64,000 nt of DNA from JAWMQL01 sp033283165 (lineage in GTDB: Bacteria; Pseudomonadota; Gammaproteobacteria; Pseudomonadales; Halieaceae), in the NCBI GenBank assembly GCA_033283165.1, contig JAWMQL010000007.1:1-64000 (forward strand), written 5' to 3'. The number at the start of each line of letters is the position of its first letter. The stretch's first letter is position 1. Below are positions 51,150 through 58,555 of this stretch, in pieces. The position numbers and the translations under genes are program-made. The notes beneath the pieces were generated by a model. That model did not search any database. It was not told the DNA's origin and saw only the letters and a program-made list of their open reading frames with translations.

Positions 51150-52259
51150 TCATTCGCCGGGGTGCACGAAATCCAGCACCTCGAGGTCAAATCCGGAGAT
51201 CGCATTGTACTTGATTGGCGCCCCCATCAGGTGGATTTTTCCCACCCCCAGGTCCTTCAGAATCTGCGAACCCAGGCCCACCGTGGTGTAGGTATCGGGC
51301 GTGGCCACCGCTGGCCCGACGGCCTCACCCAGCGCCATATCGAGGCTGGCCAGCAACTGCTCGTCACTCTCGATACGGTACAACATGACGATGACGCCGC
51401 GCTCTTCCTGCGCCACCCGGCGCAGGCATTTATCCATGCTCCAGGTGGGATTGTCCGGCAGTTCACTGGTGACCAGGTCGCGCAGGGTGGAAGTCACGTG
51501 GACCCGCACCAGGGTGGGCTGGTCAGGCCGGATGTCGCCCCGGGACAGCGCCAGGTGGACATGACCCTCGCTCAGGTCGCGGTAGGCCGTCAGCTGAAAC
51601 GGCCCGTGGGCGGTAGTGATCGTGCCCTCGCGGATGCGCCGGATCGTCCGCTCATTGACCATGCGAAAGTGAATCAGGTCGGCAATCGTGCCGATCTTGA
51701 GCTGGTGCCGGGCCGCGAATTCCGCCAGCGCCGGACCGTCTGCCAGTTCCCCGGCGGGGGTCAGGATATCGGCGATCACCGCCGCCGGCAGCAGCCCCGC
51801 CAGGCGCGCGTAGTCGGAGGCTGCCTCGGTGTGGCCTGCGCGCATCAGGACGCCGCCGGGCATCACCGACAGGGGAAAGATATGCCCCGGTTGCACAATA
51901 TCGGCGGGTTTGGCATAGGGCGCCACGGCGGCCTGTACCGTGCGCGCCCGGTCCGCAGCCGAGATGCCCGTATCGATCCCCTCGGCGGCCTCGATCGACA
52001 GGGTGAAATTGGACTTCTCACCCAGGGCGTCCTCCACCATGGGCGGCAGATCCAGTTGCCGGCAGCGATCCTCGGTCAGGGCCAGGCATACCAGGCCGCG
52101 GGCCTGCCGCGCCATGAAATTCACGTGGTTGGCATCACAGTGCTCCGCCGCCACCATGACCACGCCCTCGTTGTGACTCTCGGCATCGTCGTCCAGCAGC
52201 ACCACCATCCGACCCTGGCGGATATCGCTGATCAGTTCATCGACCGTGTTGACCTGCAT
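51150..52259 (-). CDS. ribBA: 3,4-Dihydroxy-2-butanone 4-phosphate synthase fused to a degenerate GTP cyclohydrolase II domain
   Basis: A 369-residue RibBA-type protein. The N-terminal RibB half (1-205) is intact: DDDAESHNEGVVMVAAEH, FMARQARGLVCLALT, and GVLMRAGHTEAASDYARLAG with the catalytic Glu/His. The C-terminal half follows the GCH II fold but lacks the zinc triad: where RibA has HSECLTGD..RCDCG it reads HVTSTLRDLVTSELPDNP, with no cysteines. Only DHBP synthase activity is expected. A separate intact ribA is at 47.5 kb. Confidence 0.93.
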   Translation of the reverse strand: MQVNTVDELISDIRQGRMVVLLDDDAESHNEGVVMVAAEHCDANHVNFMARQARGLVCLALTEDRCRQLDLPPMVEDALGEKSNFTLSIEAAEGIDTGISAADRARTVQAAVAPYAKPADIVQPGHIFPLSVMPGGVLMRAGHTEAASDYARLAGLLPAAVIADILTPAGELADGPALAEFAARHQLKIGTIADLIHFRMVNERTIRRIREGTITTAHGPFQLTAYRDLSEGHVHLALSRGDIRPDQPTLVRVHVTSTLRDLVTSELPDNPTWSMDKCLRRVAQEERGVIVMLYRIESDEQLLASLDMALGEAVGPAVATPDTYTTVGLGSQILKDLGVGKIHLMGAPIKYNAISGFDLEVLDFVHPGE

Positions 52260-52277
52260 TGTCTGTCTCCGTCCGCC

Positions 52278-52940
52278 TCAGCTGCGCAGGTAACCGGCGT
52301 CGGCCAGTGTCTGCAGGGTCAGTCCTTCACTACCGGGTCGCGCCGCCTGATCCCCCAGCACCAGTCGCTCCAGGTAGCGCGCAATCACATCCACCTCGAG
52401 GTTCACCCGGCTGCCCGGCCGGTACTGGCCGAAGATGGTCTCGGCCATGGTCTGGGGAATGATGTTGAGATCGAACACCGCTCCGTTGACCGCGTTGACC
52501 GTCAGGCTGGTGCCGTCCACGCAGATGCTGCCCTTGTGGGCGATATACCTCGCCAGCGCATCCGGGGCGCGCAGTTCGAAACGTATGGAACGGGCGTCCT
52601 CTTCCCGGCTCAGCACCTCGCCGACACCGTCCACGTGACCGCTGACGATATGGCCTCCCAGGCGGCTGGCGGGGGTCAGGGCTTTTTCCAGGTTCACCCG
52701 GCTGCCCGGCTTGAGGCCGCCAAGGGTAGTAAAATTCAGGGTTTCCACGGATACGTCCGCCCAGTAACCGTCGCCGGGCAGGTCGATCACCGTCAGGCAC
52801 ACGCCGTTGGTACAGATACTGTCACCCAGGGCGACATCGTCCAGCGACAGCTTGCCACTGTGGATGCGCAGACGCAGGTCGCCACTACGGGGCTCCATTG
52901 CCGCCACCTCGCCGACCGCCTGAATAATACCGGTGAACAT
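52278..52940 (-). CDS. ribE: Riboflavin synthase alpha chain
   Basis: Dismutates two lumazines into riboflavin. The 220-residue protein has the tandem beta-barrel pair: MFTGIIQAVGEV, DSICTNGVCLTV and VSGHVDGVGEV in the first, and GSICVDGTSLTVNAV and IGQ-type NIIPQTMAETIFG in the second. It overlaps ribD by one base and is 18 bp before ribBA. Confidence 0.95.
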   Translation of the reverse strand: MFTGIIQAVGEVAAMEPRSGDLRLRIHSGKLSLDDVALGDSICTNGVCLTVIDLPGDGYWADVSVETLNFTTLGGLKPGSRVNLEKALTPASRLGGHIVSGHVDGVGEVLSREEDARSIRFELRAPDALARYIAHKGSICVDGTSLTVNAVNGAVFDLNIIPQTMAETIFGQYRPGSRVNLEVDVIARYLERLVLGDQAARPGSEGLTLQTLADAGYLRS

Positions 52941-54055
52941 TATGTCTTCCCCTCGGGAATTACCGTAAACCGCCAGTCCTTGCCCACCATTCGGGCATCT
53001 TTCAGCCGTAAATTAACTTTTTCCGACATAAAGTCCAACGGCAGCCCCAACAGTGGCCGGGCGCGCTCGCCCAGCAACACCGGCGCCATGTAGATGATCA
53101 ACTCATCCAGCAGGCCGGCGCGAAACAGGGCCCCGGCCAGGCGGGGACCAGATTCTACCAGAATCTCGTTACACTGCCTTTGCCCGAGCAGCGCAAATAC
53201 CGCCTCCAGGTCCAGCCCCTCCGGGGTGGTCGCCACGGGCCGGCACTGCGCACCGACAAGGTCGGCAGCGGGCTCTGCACCCGGCGCATGCAACAGCAGG
53301 GCCGGGCGATCCGGGTCCAGAATCCGGGCTGTCGACGGGGTCCGCAGGTGGCTGTCCAATACTACCCGCCGCGGAGCGCACCGCACCGCCCGCTGTATCT
53401 CGTCCGGGTGGAGGTCCAATTGGTCAGCGCGCACGGTGAGGGCGCAGTCGTCCGCCAGCACCGTGCCCACGCCGGTCATCACGGCGCAGCTCTCCGCCCG
53501 CAGCCGCTGCACGTCCGAGCGTGCCGCGGGCCCGGTGATCCACTGACTTTCTCCTGAAGCCATAGCGGTGCGGCCGTCCATGGACATCGCCAGCTTGGCC
53601 CGAACCCGGCCACGGCCCCGCTCCATGCGGGCGATGAAGCCGGCGATCAGTGCCCGGGCCTGATCCTGTAACAGCCCGCAGTGCACCTCGACCCCCGCCT
53701 CTTCCAGGCGGGCCAGGCCCCGACCGGCCACCTCGGGATTCGGGTCCCCCGTGGCGATCACCGCCCGGGTCACGCCCGCCTGTATCAGGGCCTCGACACA
53801 GGGGCCGGTCTTGCCGGTATGACTGCAGGGTTCCAGGGTGACATAGGCCGTGGCCCCGCGGGCGTCCCCCGCCGACTGCAGGGCCTCGATTTCGGCGTGG
53901 TTGCCACCGGCGGGCTGCGTGAAGCCCTCGCCGATGATCCCGTTGTCACGCACCAGCACGCAGCCCACGTGGGGATTGGGCCGGGCCCAGAACCGCCCGC
54001 GACGCGCCAGCTGCAGGGCGCGGGCCATCATGCGGGTATCAAATTCGGTAACCAT
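52940..54055 (-). CDS. ribD: Bifunctional riboflavin deaminase/reductase
   Basis: A 371-residue protein with an N-terminal zinc deaminase (about 1-145; NHAEIEAL and LEPCSHTGKTGPC supply His/Cys ligands) and a C-terminal DHFR-like reductase (KLAMSMDGRTAMASGESQWI, GVGTVLADD, LVESGPRLAGALF). It does the second and third steps of riboflavin synthesis. It is 23 bp after nrdR, as usual in gammaproteobacteria. Confidence 0.96.
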   Translation of the reverse strand: MVTEFDTRMMARALQLARRGRFWARPNPHVGCVLVRDNGIIGEGFTQPAGGNHAEIEALQSAGDARGATAYVTLEPCSHTGKTGPCVEALIQAGVTRAVIATGDPNPEVAGRGLARLEEAGVEVHCGLLQDQARALIAGFIARMERGRGRVRAKLAMSMDGRTAMASGESQWITGPAARSDVQRLRAESCAVMTGVGTVLADDCALTVRADQLDLHPDEIQRAVRCAPRRVVLDSHLRTPSTARILDPDRPALLLHAPGAEPAADLVGAQCRPVATTPEGLDLEAVFALLGQRQCNEILVESGPRLAGALFRAGLLDELIIYMAPVLLGERARPLLGLPLDFMSEKVNLRLKDARMVGKDWRFTVIPEGKT

Positions 54056-54078
54056 AGGAGGGACGGGGTGCGCAGCCG

Positions 54079-54555
54079 TCAGCTATCGCCGCCGGCCTCC
54101 ACCGGTTCCGCCTGCAGCCGTTCGATCTCATCGCGGAACTCGGACAGGTCCTGGAAACTGCGGTATACCGAGGCAAACCGCACGTAGGCGACCTGGTCCA
54201 GCTGTTTCAGGTGATCCATCACCAGTTCTCCCACGACCAGCGACTGGATTTCCCGCTCACCCGTGGCCCGCAGGGCGTGCTTGGTCTGGTTGATGACGGC
54301 CTCGATTCGCTCCAGCGACACCGGGCGCTTCTCCAGCGCCCGCTGCAGGCCGGCGCGCAGCTTGTCCTCGTTGAAGGGTTCGCGCACCCCGTTTTGCTTG
54401 ATCACCCGGGGCATCACCAGCTCCGCCACCTCGTAGGTGGTGAAGCGTTCCGTGCAACTCAGGCACTCGCGGCGGCGCCGCACCTGGTCACCTTCGGCGA
54501 CCAGGCGGGAATCGATCACTTTCGTATCTTCGGCAGCACAGAAAGGGCAGTGCAT
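54079..54555 (-). CDS. nrdR: Transcriptional repressor NrdR
   Basis: Controls ribonucleotide reductase genes through an ATP/dATP-sensing cone. The 158-residue protein has an N-terminal zinc ribbon (Cys3, Cys6, Cys31, Cys34 in MHCPFCAAEDT and CLSCTERF) and the ATP-cone segment VIKQNGVREPFNEDKL RAGLQRALEKRPV. First gene of the nrdR-rib-nusB-thiL-pgpA run. Confidence 0.96.
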   Translation of the reverse strand: MHCPFCAAEDTKVIDSRLVAEGDQVRRRRECLSCTERFTTYEVAELVMPRVIKQNGVREPFNEDKLRAGLQRALEKRPVSLERIEAVINQTKHALRATGEREIQSLVVGELVMDHLKQLDQVAYVRFASVYRSFQDLSEFRDEIERLQAEPVEAGGDS

Positions 54556-54629
54556 ATCACTATTCTCATTATGCTAAGCCGTTGAAGAGTAACACAATTC
54601 CAGAAAAGTAGCGGGTTGTCGGACGCGGA

Positions 54630-54742
54630 GCGGCGGGGACCGGGTAGCCCTTGAGGGACCGTCTGCGGCCTGGACGGCCGCAGTCGAGCCCCCATGGATG
54701 GGTTCACGGCGTGTCCCACAAGGGCTACCCGGTCGCCGCCGC
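54630..54742 (-). repeat. 113-nt palindromic repeat element, copy 2
   Basis: The core (54656-54716) is the reverse complement of the 15823-15883 core with a single difference (G to A in the loop of the CTGCGGCC hairpin). Its 26-nt arms (54630-54655 and 54717-54742) pair at 24 of 26 positions but differ almost completely in sequence from the arms of copy 1 (GTAGCCCTTG in place of AGGCCTGTCC). It is intergenic between nrdR and glyA. Confidence 0.9.
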
Positions 54743-54771
54743 GCTTTATCTGGTTAAATTTTCAAGTTGTC

Positions 54772-56037
54772 CTAGTTGCCATATACGGGAAAGCGGGCAC
54801 AGATTTCGAGGACCTTGGCTTTGACCGCCGGGATCACTTCTTCCGCAGTGCCGTTTTCCAGGGACTCGAGCACGTCGCACATCCAGTGGGTCAGCTCAAC
54901 AGTCTCGGCTTCGCCGAAACCGCGGGTGGTGATGGCGGGCGTGCCCACGCGCAGGCCGCTGGTGACAAAGGGTGATCGCGGGTCGTTGGGCACGGCGTTC
55001 TTGTTGACCGTGATGAAGGCCTCGCCCAGGGCAGCGTCGGCGTCCTTGCCGGTGTAAGGCTTGCCGATTAGGTCCACCAGCATCAGGTGGTTCTCGGTGC
55101 CGCCGGAGACGATACTGATACCGCGCTCGATGAAGGTGGCCGCCATGGCCTTGGCGTTCTTCACGACCTGCTTCTGGTACTCGACGAACCCGGGCTCCAT
55201 GGCCTCCTTGAAGGCCACCGCCTTGGCCGCTATGACGTGCATCAGGGGGCCGCCCTGGCCGCCGGGGAAGACGGCGGAGTTGAACTTCTTCTCCAGTGCC
55301 TCGTTGGCGCGCGCCAGGATCAGGCCACCGCGGGGGCCGCGCAGGGTTTTGTGGGTGGTGGTGGTCACCACGTCGGCGACGGGTACCGGGTTGGGGTAGA
55401 TGCCGGCGGCGATCAGGCCCGCCACATGGGCCATATCGACCATCAGGTAGGCACCCACCTGGTCGGCGATGTCACGGAAACGGGACCAGTCCATGATCTG
55501 GGAGTAGGCGGAAAAGCCGGCCACAATCATCTTCGGCTTGTGCTCCAGGGCCAGGGCCTCGACCTGGTCGTAGTCGACCTCGCCGGTCTCGGCATTGAGG
55601 CCATACTGTACCGCGTGGTAGATCTTGCCCGAGAAATTGGGGGCGGCGCCGTGCGTCAGGTGGCCACCGTCCGCCAGGCTCATACCCAGTACCGTATCGC
55701 CCGGGGCACACAGGGCCTGGTACACGGCGGAATTGGCCTGGGAACCAGAGTGGGGCTGCACGTTGGCGTAATCCGCCCCGAACAGGGCCCTGGCTCGTTC
55801 TATAGCGAGCTCTTCCGCCCGATCCACGTACTCACAGCCGCCGTAGTACCGCTTGCCGGGGTAACCCTCAGCGTATTTGTTGGTCATGGTCGAGCCCTGT
55901 GCCTGCATGACACGGGGGCTGGTGTAGTTCTCCGAAGCGATGAGCTCGATGTGCTCCTCCTGGCGGCGGTCCTCATCCCGCAGGGCGGCAAAAATCTCGT
56001 CGTCAAAACCCTCGATGGTCATGCTGTTGTCGAACAT
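54772..56037 (-). CDS. glyA: Serine hydroxymethyltransferase
   Basis: PLP enzyme that interconverts serine and glycine with tetrahydrofolate. The 421-residue length is standard. It has HIELIASENYTSPRVMQAQG, SGSQANSAVYQALCAPGD, DMAHVAGLIAAGIYPNPV and the PLP lysine in VVTTTTHKTLRGPRGG. It sits upstream of nrdR, with the palindromic repeat between them. Confidence 0.97.
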   Translation of the reverse strand: MFDNSMTIEGFDDEIFAALRDEDRRQEEHIELIASENYTSPRVMQAQGSTMTNKYAEGYPGKRYYGGCEYVDRAEELAIERARALFGADYANVQPHSGSQANSAVYQALCAPGDTVLGMSLADGGHLTHGAAPNFSGKIYHAVQYGLNAETGEVDYDQVEALALEHKPKMIVAGFSAYSQIMDWSRFRDIADQVGAYLMVDMAHVAGLIAAGIYPNPVPVADVVTTTTHKTLRGPRGGLILARANEALEKKFNSAVFPGGQGGPLMHVIAAKAVAFKEAMEPGFVEYQKQVVKNAKAMAATFIERGISIVSGGTENHLMLVDLIGKPYTGKDADAALGEAFITVNKNAVPNDPRSPFVTSGLRVGTPAITTRGFGEAETVELTHWMCDVLESLENGTAEEVIPAVKAKVLEICARFPVYGN

Positions 56038-56216
56038 GGTGCTCCTCTCTCGGTGCCGGGGCCGGGCCCCTCTGGAAAGCGGCGCATTTTAGCGGACTTC
56101 GGCCTGGCAAAGAAGGGAAATCGGGCTCCCGGGCGCTGAAATTGCGCCCCGGTCGCCCCATCGGTTTCGGGCCGACAACCCAGGCGAGACCGGACACTGC
56201 CGGGACCGGTTTGCGG

Positions 56217-56537
56217 TCAGTTGATGGCCAGTACTTCCAATTGGCGGGCCTTGAACTCACGCAGTTGCAGGTTGTAGACGCGACGGGCCTCTGCCACCGA
56301 CCACACCAATTGGTCGTACTGCACCGAGTAGGACCGCGGTACACAGGCCAGGTACAGCTCGACATCGCGCATGTAATCGCGGGTGATCCTCCGGGCCGTG
56401 GCGATCTGCTCGAAGGTGGCGGATTTACCCTGCAGTGAGGAGAAATCGGGCGCCTGCGGGTAGGCCAGGTTATCCGGGCAGTCAGCCCCGGCGGCGAGCG
56501 CGATGAATAAAGTGGATCCAGCTATCAGGCGTTTCAT
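56217..56537 (-). CDS. Small exported protein of unknown function
   Basis: A 106-residue product with a signal peptide (MKRLIAGSTLFIALAAGADC). The mature part is mostly helical (SSLQGKSATFEQIATARRIT, RDYMRDVELYLACVPRSYS, QYDQLVWSVAEARRVYNLQL) with two cysteines that could pair. I do not recognise the family. ATG 56537 is preferred to the longer frame to 56561. Monocistronic. Confidence 0.65.
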   Translation of the reverse strand: MKRLIAGSTLFIALAAGADCPDNLAYPQAPDFSSLQGKSATFEQIATARRITRDYMRDVELYLACVPRSYSVQYDQLVWSVAEARRVYNLQLREFKARQLEVLAIN

Positions 56538-56853
56538 ATCAACTACCTCTCGATGATGCATAACAACACCCTGTCAGGGTCACACCAGTTCGGTGTGTTA
56601 CCTATATTCACACATAAAAGTAACACAACAAGCGGCAATTTTACTTTTTATATACCGAATTACTCTAAAAAATCCGGTATTTAGCGAATTTCCGCACCGC
56701 GCACCACAATATTTGTGAAATGTTACCAAAATGCACATTTGTGGTGCGGCGCGCGCCCTCCCGGGTACCGGGCGCCAGACCGCCGGGCCGATTTATGCGA
56801 TAAGCCTTTCGGTGCTAGAATTCGCGCCTGCAACCGTTACCCGGATTACCCGA
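56538..56853. other. AT-rich divergent region upstream of ettA
   Basis: About 315 bp, with 56600-56720 markedly AT-rich (runs such as TTTTACTTTTTATATACC). It must carry the promoters of the small exported protein (minus) and ettA (plus). A TAGAAT at 56816-56821, 32 bp before the ettA ATG, is a candidate -10 with a poor TTATGC -35 at 17 bp. No gene is supported here. Confidence 0.5.
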
Positions 56854-58518
56854 ATGGCACAATACGTTTACACCATGAACCGCGTCGGCAAGGTCGTGCC
56901 GCCGAAAAAGAAGATCCTCGAGGACATTTCCCTGTCCTTCTTCCCGGGCGCCAAGATCGGCGTGCTGGGTCTGAACGGGTCTGGCAAGTCCACCCTGTTG
57001 AAGATCATGGCGGGCATCGACACCGATATACTCGGCGAGGCCCGGCCTCAGCCGGGCATCAAGATCGGGTACCTGCCCCAGGAGCCGCAACTCAACCCGG
57101 ACAAGGACGTCCGCGCCAACGTGGAGGAAGGCGTGCAGGAGGCGATCGACGCCCTGGCCGGGCTGGACAGGGTCTACGCCGCCTACGCCGAACCGGACGC
57201 GGATTTCGACGCCCTGGCCAGGGAACAGGCGCGGCTGGAGGACATCATCCAGGCCACCGATGCGCACAACCTGGATCACAAGCTGGAGGTGGCGGCGGAC
57301 GCCCTGCGCCTGCCGCCCTGGGACGCCGACGTCAGCACCCTGTCGGGGGGTGAGAAGCGCCGGGTGGCCCTGTGCCGCCTGCTGTTGTCCAGCCCCGACA
57401 TGCTGCTGCTGGACGAACCCACCAACCACCTGGACGCCGAGAGCGTTGCCTGGCTGGAGCGCTTTCTGCACGACTTCCCCGGCACCGTGGTCGCGATTAC
57501 CCACGACCGCTACTTCCTGGACAATGCCGCCGGCTGGATCCTGGAACTGGACCGTGGCCGCGGTATTCCCTACGAGGGCAATTATTCCGACTGGCTCGAT
57601 ACCAAGGAACAACGCCTGGAGCAGGAAGAGCGCCGCGAGGCCTCACACCAGAAAGCGATCAAGGCGGAGCTGGAATGGGTGCGCCAGAATCCCAAGGGCC
57701 GCCAGGCAAAGAGCAAGGCGCGCCTGCAGCGCTTCGAGGAATTGCAGTCCCAGGAATTCCAGAGCCGCAACGAAACCAACGAGATCTACATCCCGCCGGG
57801 CCCGCGCCTGGGAGACAATGTGCTCGAGGTCAGCGGCCTGAAAAAAGCCTACGGCGACCGCCTCCTGTTCGACGACGTCAGCTTTACCGTACCCAGGGGC
57901 AGCATCGTCGGCATCATCGGCGCCAACGGTATGGGTAAATCGACCCTGTTCCGGATCATGGTCGGCCAGGAGCAGCCCGACGGCGGCGAGGTCAAGGTCG
58001 GTGAAACAGTGCAGCTGGGCTACGTGGACCAGTCCCGCGACGACCTGGACGGCTCGAAGACCGTGTGGGAGGAAATTTCAGACGGCCAGGACATCATCCG
58101 TATCGGCAATTACGAGGTACAGTCCCGTTCCTACTGCGGCCGATTCAACTTCAAGGGTTCCGACCAGCAGAAATTCGTCAAGGACCTGTCCGGGGGCGAG
58201 CGCAACCGCCTGCACCTGGCCAAGCTGCTCAAGCAGGGCGCCAACGTGCTGTTGCTGGACGAGCCGACCAACGACCTGGACGTGGAGACCCTGCGTGCTC
58301 TGGAAGAGGCCCTGCTGGCCTTCCCCGGCTCGGCCATGGTGATCTCCCACGATCGCTGGTTCCTGGACCGCATCGCCACCCATATCCTGGCCTACGAGGA
58401 CGACGGCAACGTGGTATTTCACGAGGGCAACTTCTCGGACTACGAAGAGGATCGCCACCGGCGCCTGGGTGCTGCCGCAGACCAGCCGCAGCGGGTGAAA
58501 TATCGCAAACTGAAATAG
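56854..58518 (+). CDS. ettA: Energy-dependent translational throttle protein (ABC-F)
   Basis: An ABC-F ATPase that binds the ribosomal E site and senses the ADP/ATP ratio. The 554-residue length is that of EttA. Two ATPase domains are seen: Walker A GLNGSGKSTLL and GANGMGKSTLF, signatures LSGGEKRRVA and LSGGERNRLH, and Walker B LLLDEPTNHLDAES and LLLDEPTNDLDVET. The P-site-interacting linker (about 240-300) holds KGRQAKSKARL. ATG 56854 (AQYVYTMNRVGKVVPPKK) is the family start; a longer frame reaching 56731 is not native. Confidence 0.96.
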   Translation: MAQYVYTMNRVGKVVPPKKKILEDISLSFFPGAKIGVLGLNGSGKSTLLKIMAGIDTDILGEARPQPGIKIGYLPQEPQLNPDKDVRANVEEGVQEAIDALAGLDRVYAAYAEPDADFDALAREQARLEDIIQATDAHNLDHKLEVAADALRLPPWDADVSTLSGGEKRRVALCRLLLSSPDMLLLDEPTNHLDAESVAWLERFLHDFPGTVVAITHDRYFLDNAAGWILELDRGRGIPYEGNYSDWLDTKEQRLEQEERREASHQKAIKAELEWVRQNPKGRQAKSKARLQRFEELQSQEFQSRNETNEIYIPPGPRLGDNVLEVSGLKKAYGDRLLFDDVSFTVPRGSIVGIIGANGMGKSTLFRIMVGQEQPDGGEVKVGETVQLGYVDQSRDDLDGSKTVWEEISDGQDIIRIGNYEVQSRSYCGRFNFKGSDQQKFVKDLSGGERNRLHLAKLLKQGANVLLLDEPTNDLDVETLRALEEALLAFPGSAMVISHDRWFLDRIATHILAYEDDGNVVFHEGNFSDYEEDRHRRLGAAADQPQRVKYRKLK

Positions 58519-58555
58519 TCATCGCCCCGCACCGCGACGCGGCCGTGACCCCGAC

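Noticed and set aside
52260..52277. FMN riboswitch before ribBA
   Set aside because: Only 18 bp separate ribE and ribBA; no room for the aptamer. The nrdR upstream region shows no RFN motif either.
51135..53093. 652-codon plus-strand frame opposite ribBA and ribE
   Set aside because: His/Gln-rich antisense shadow; the conserved rib genes occupy the minus strand.
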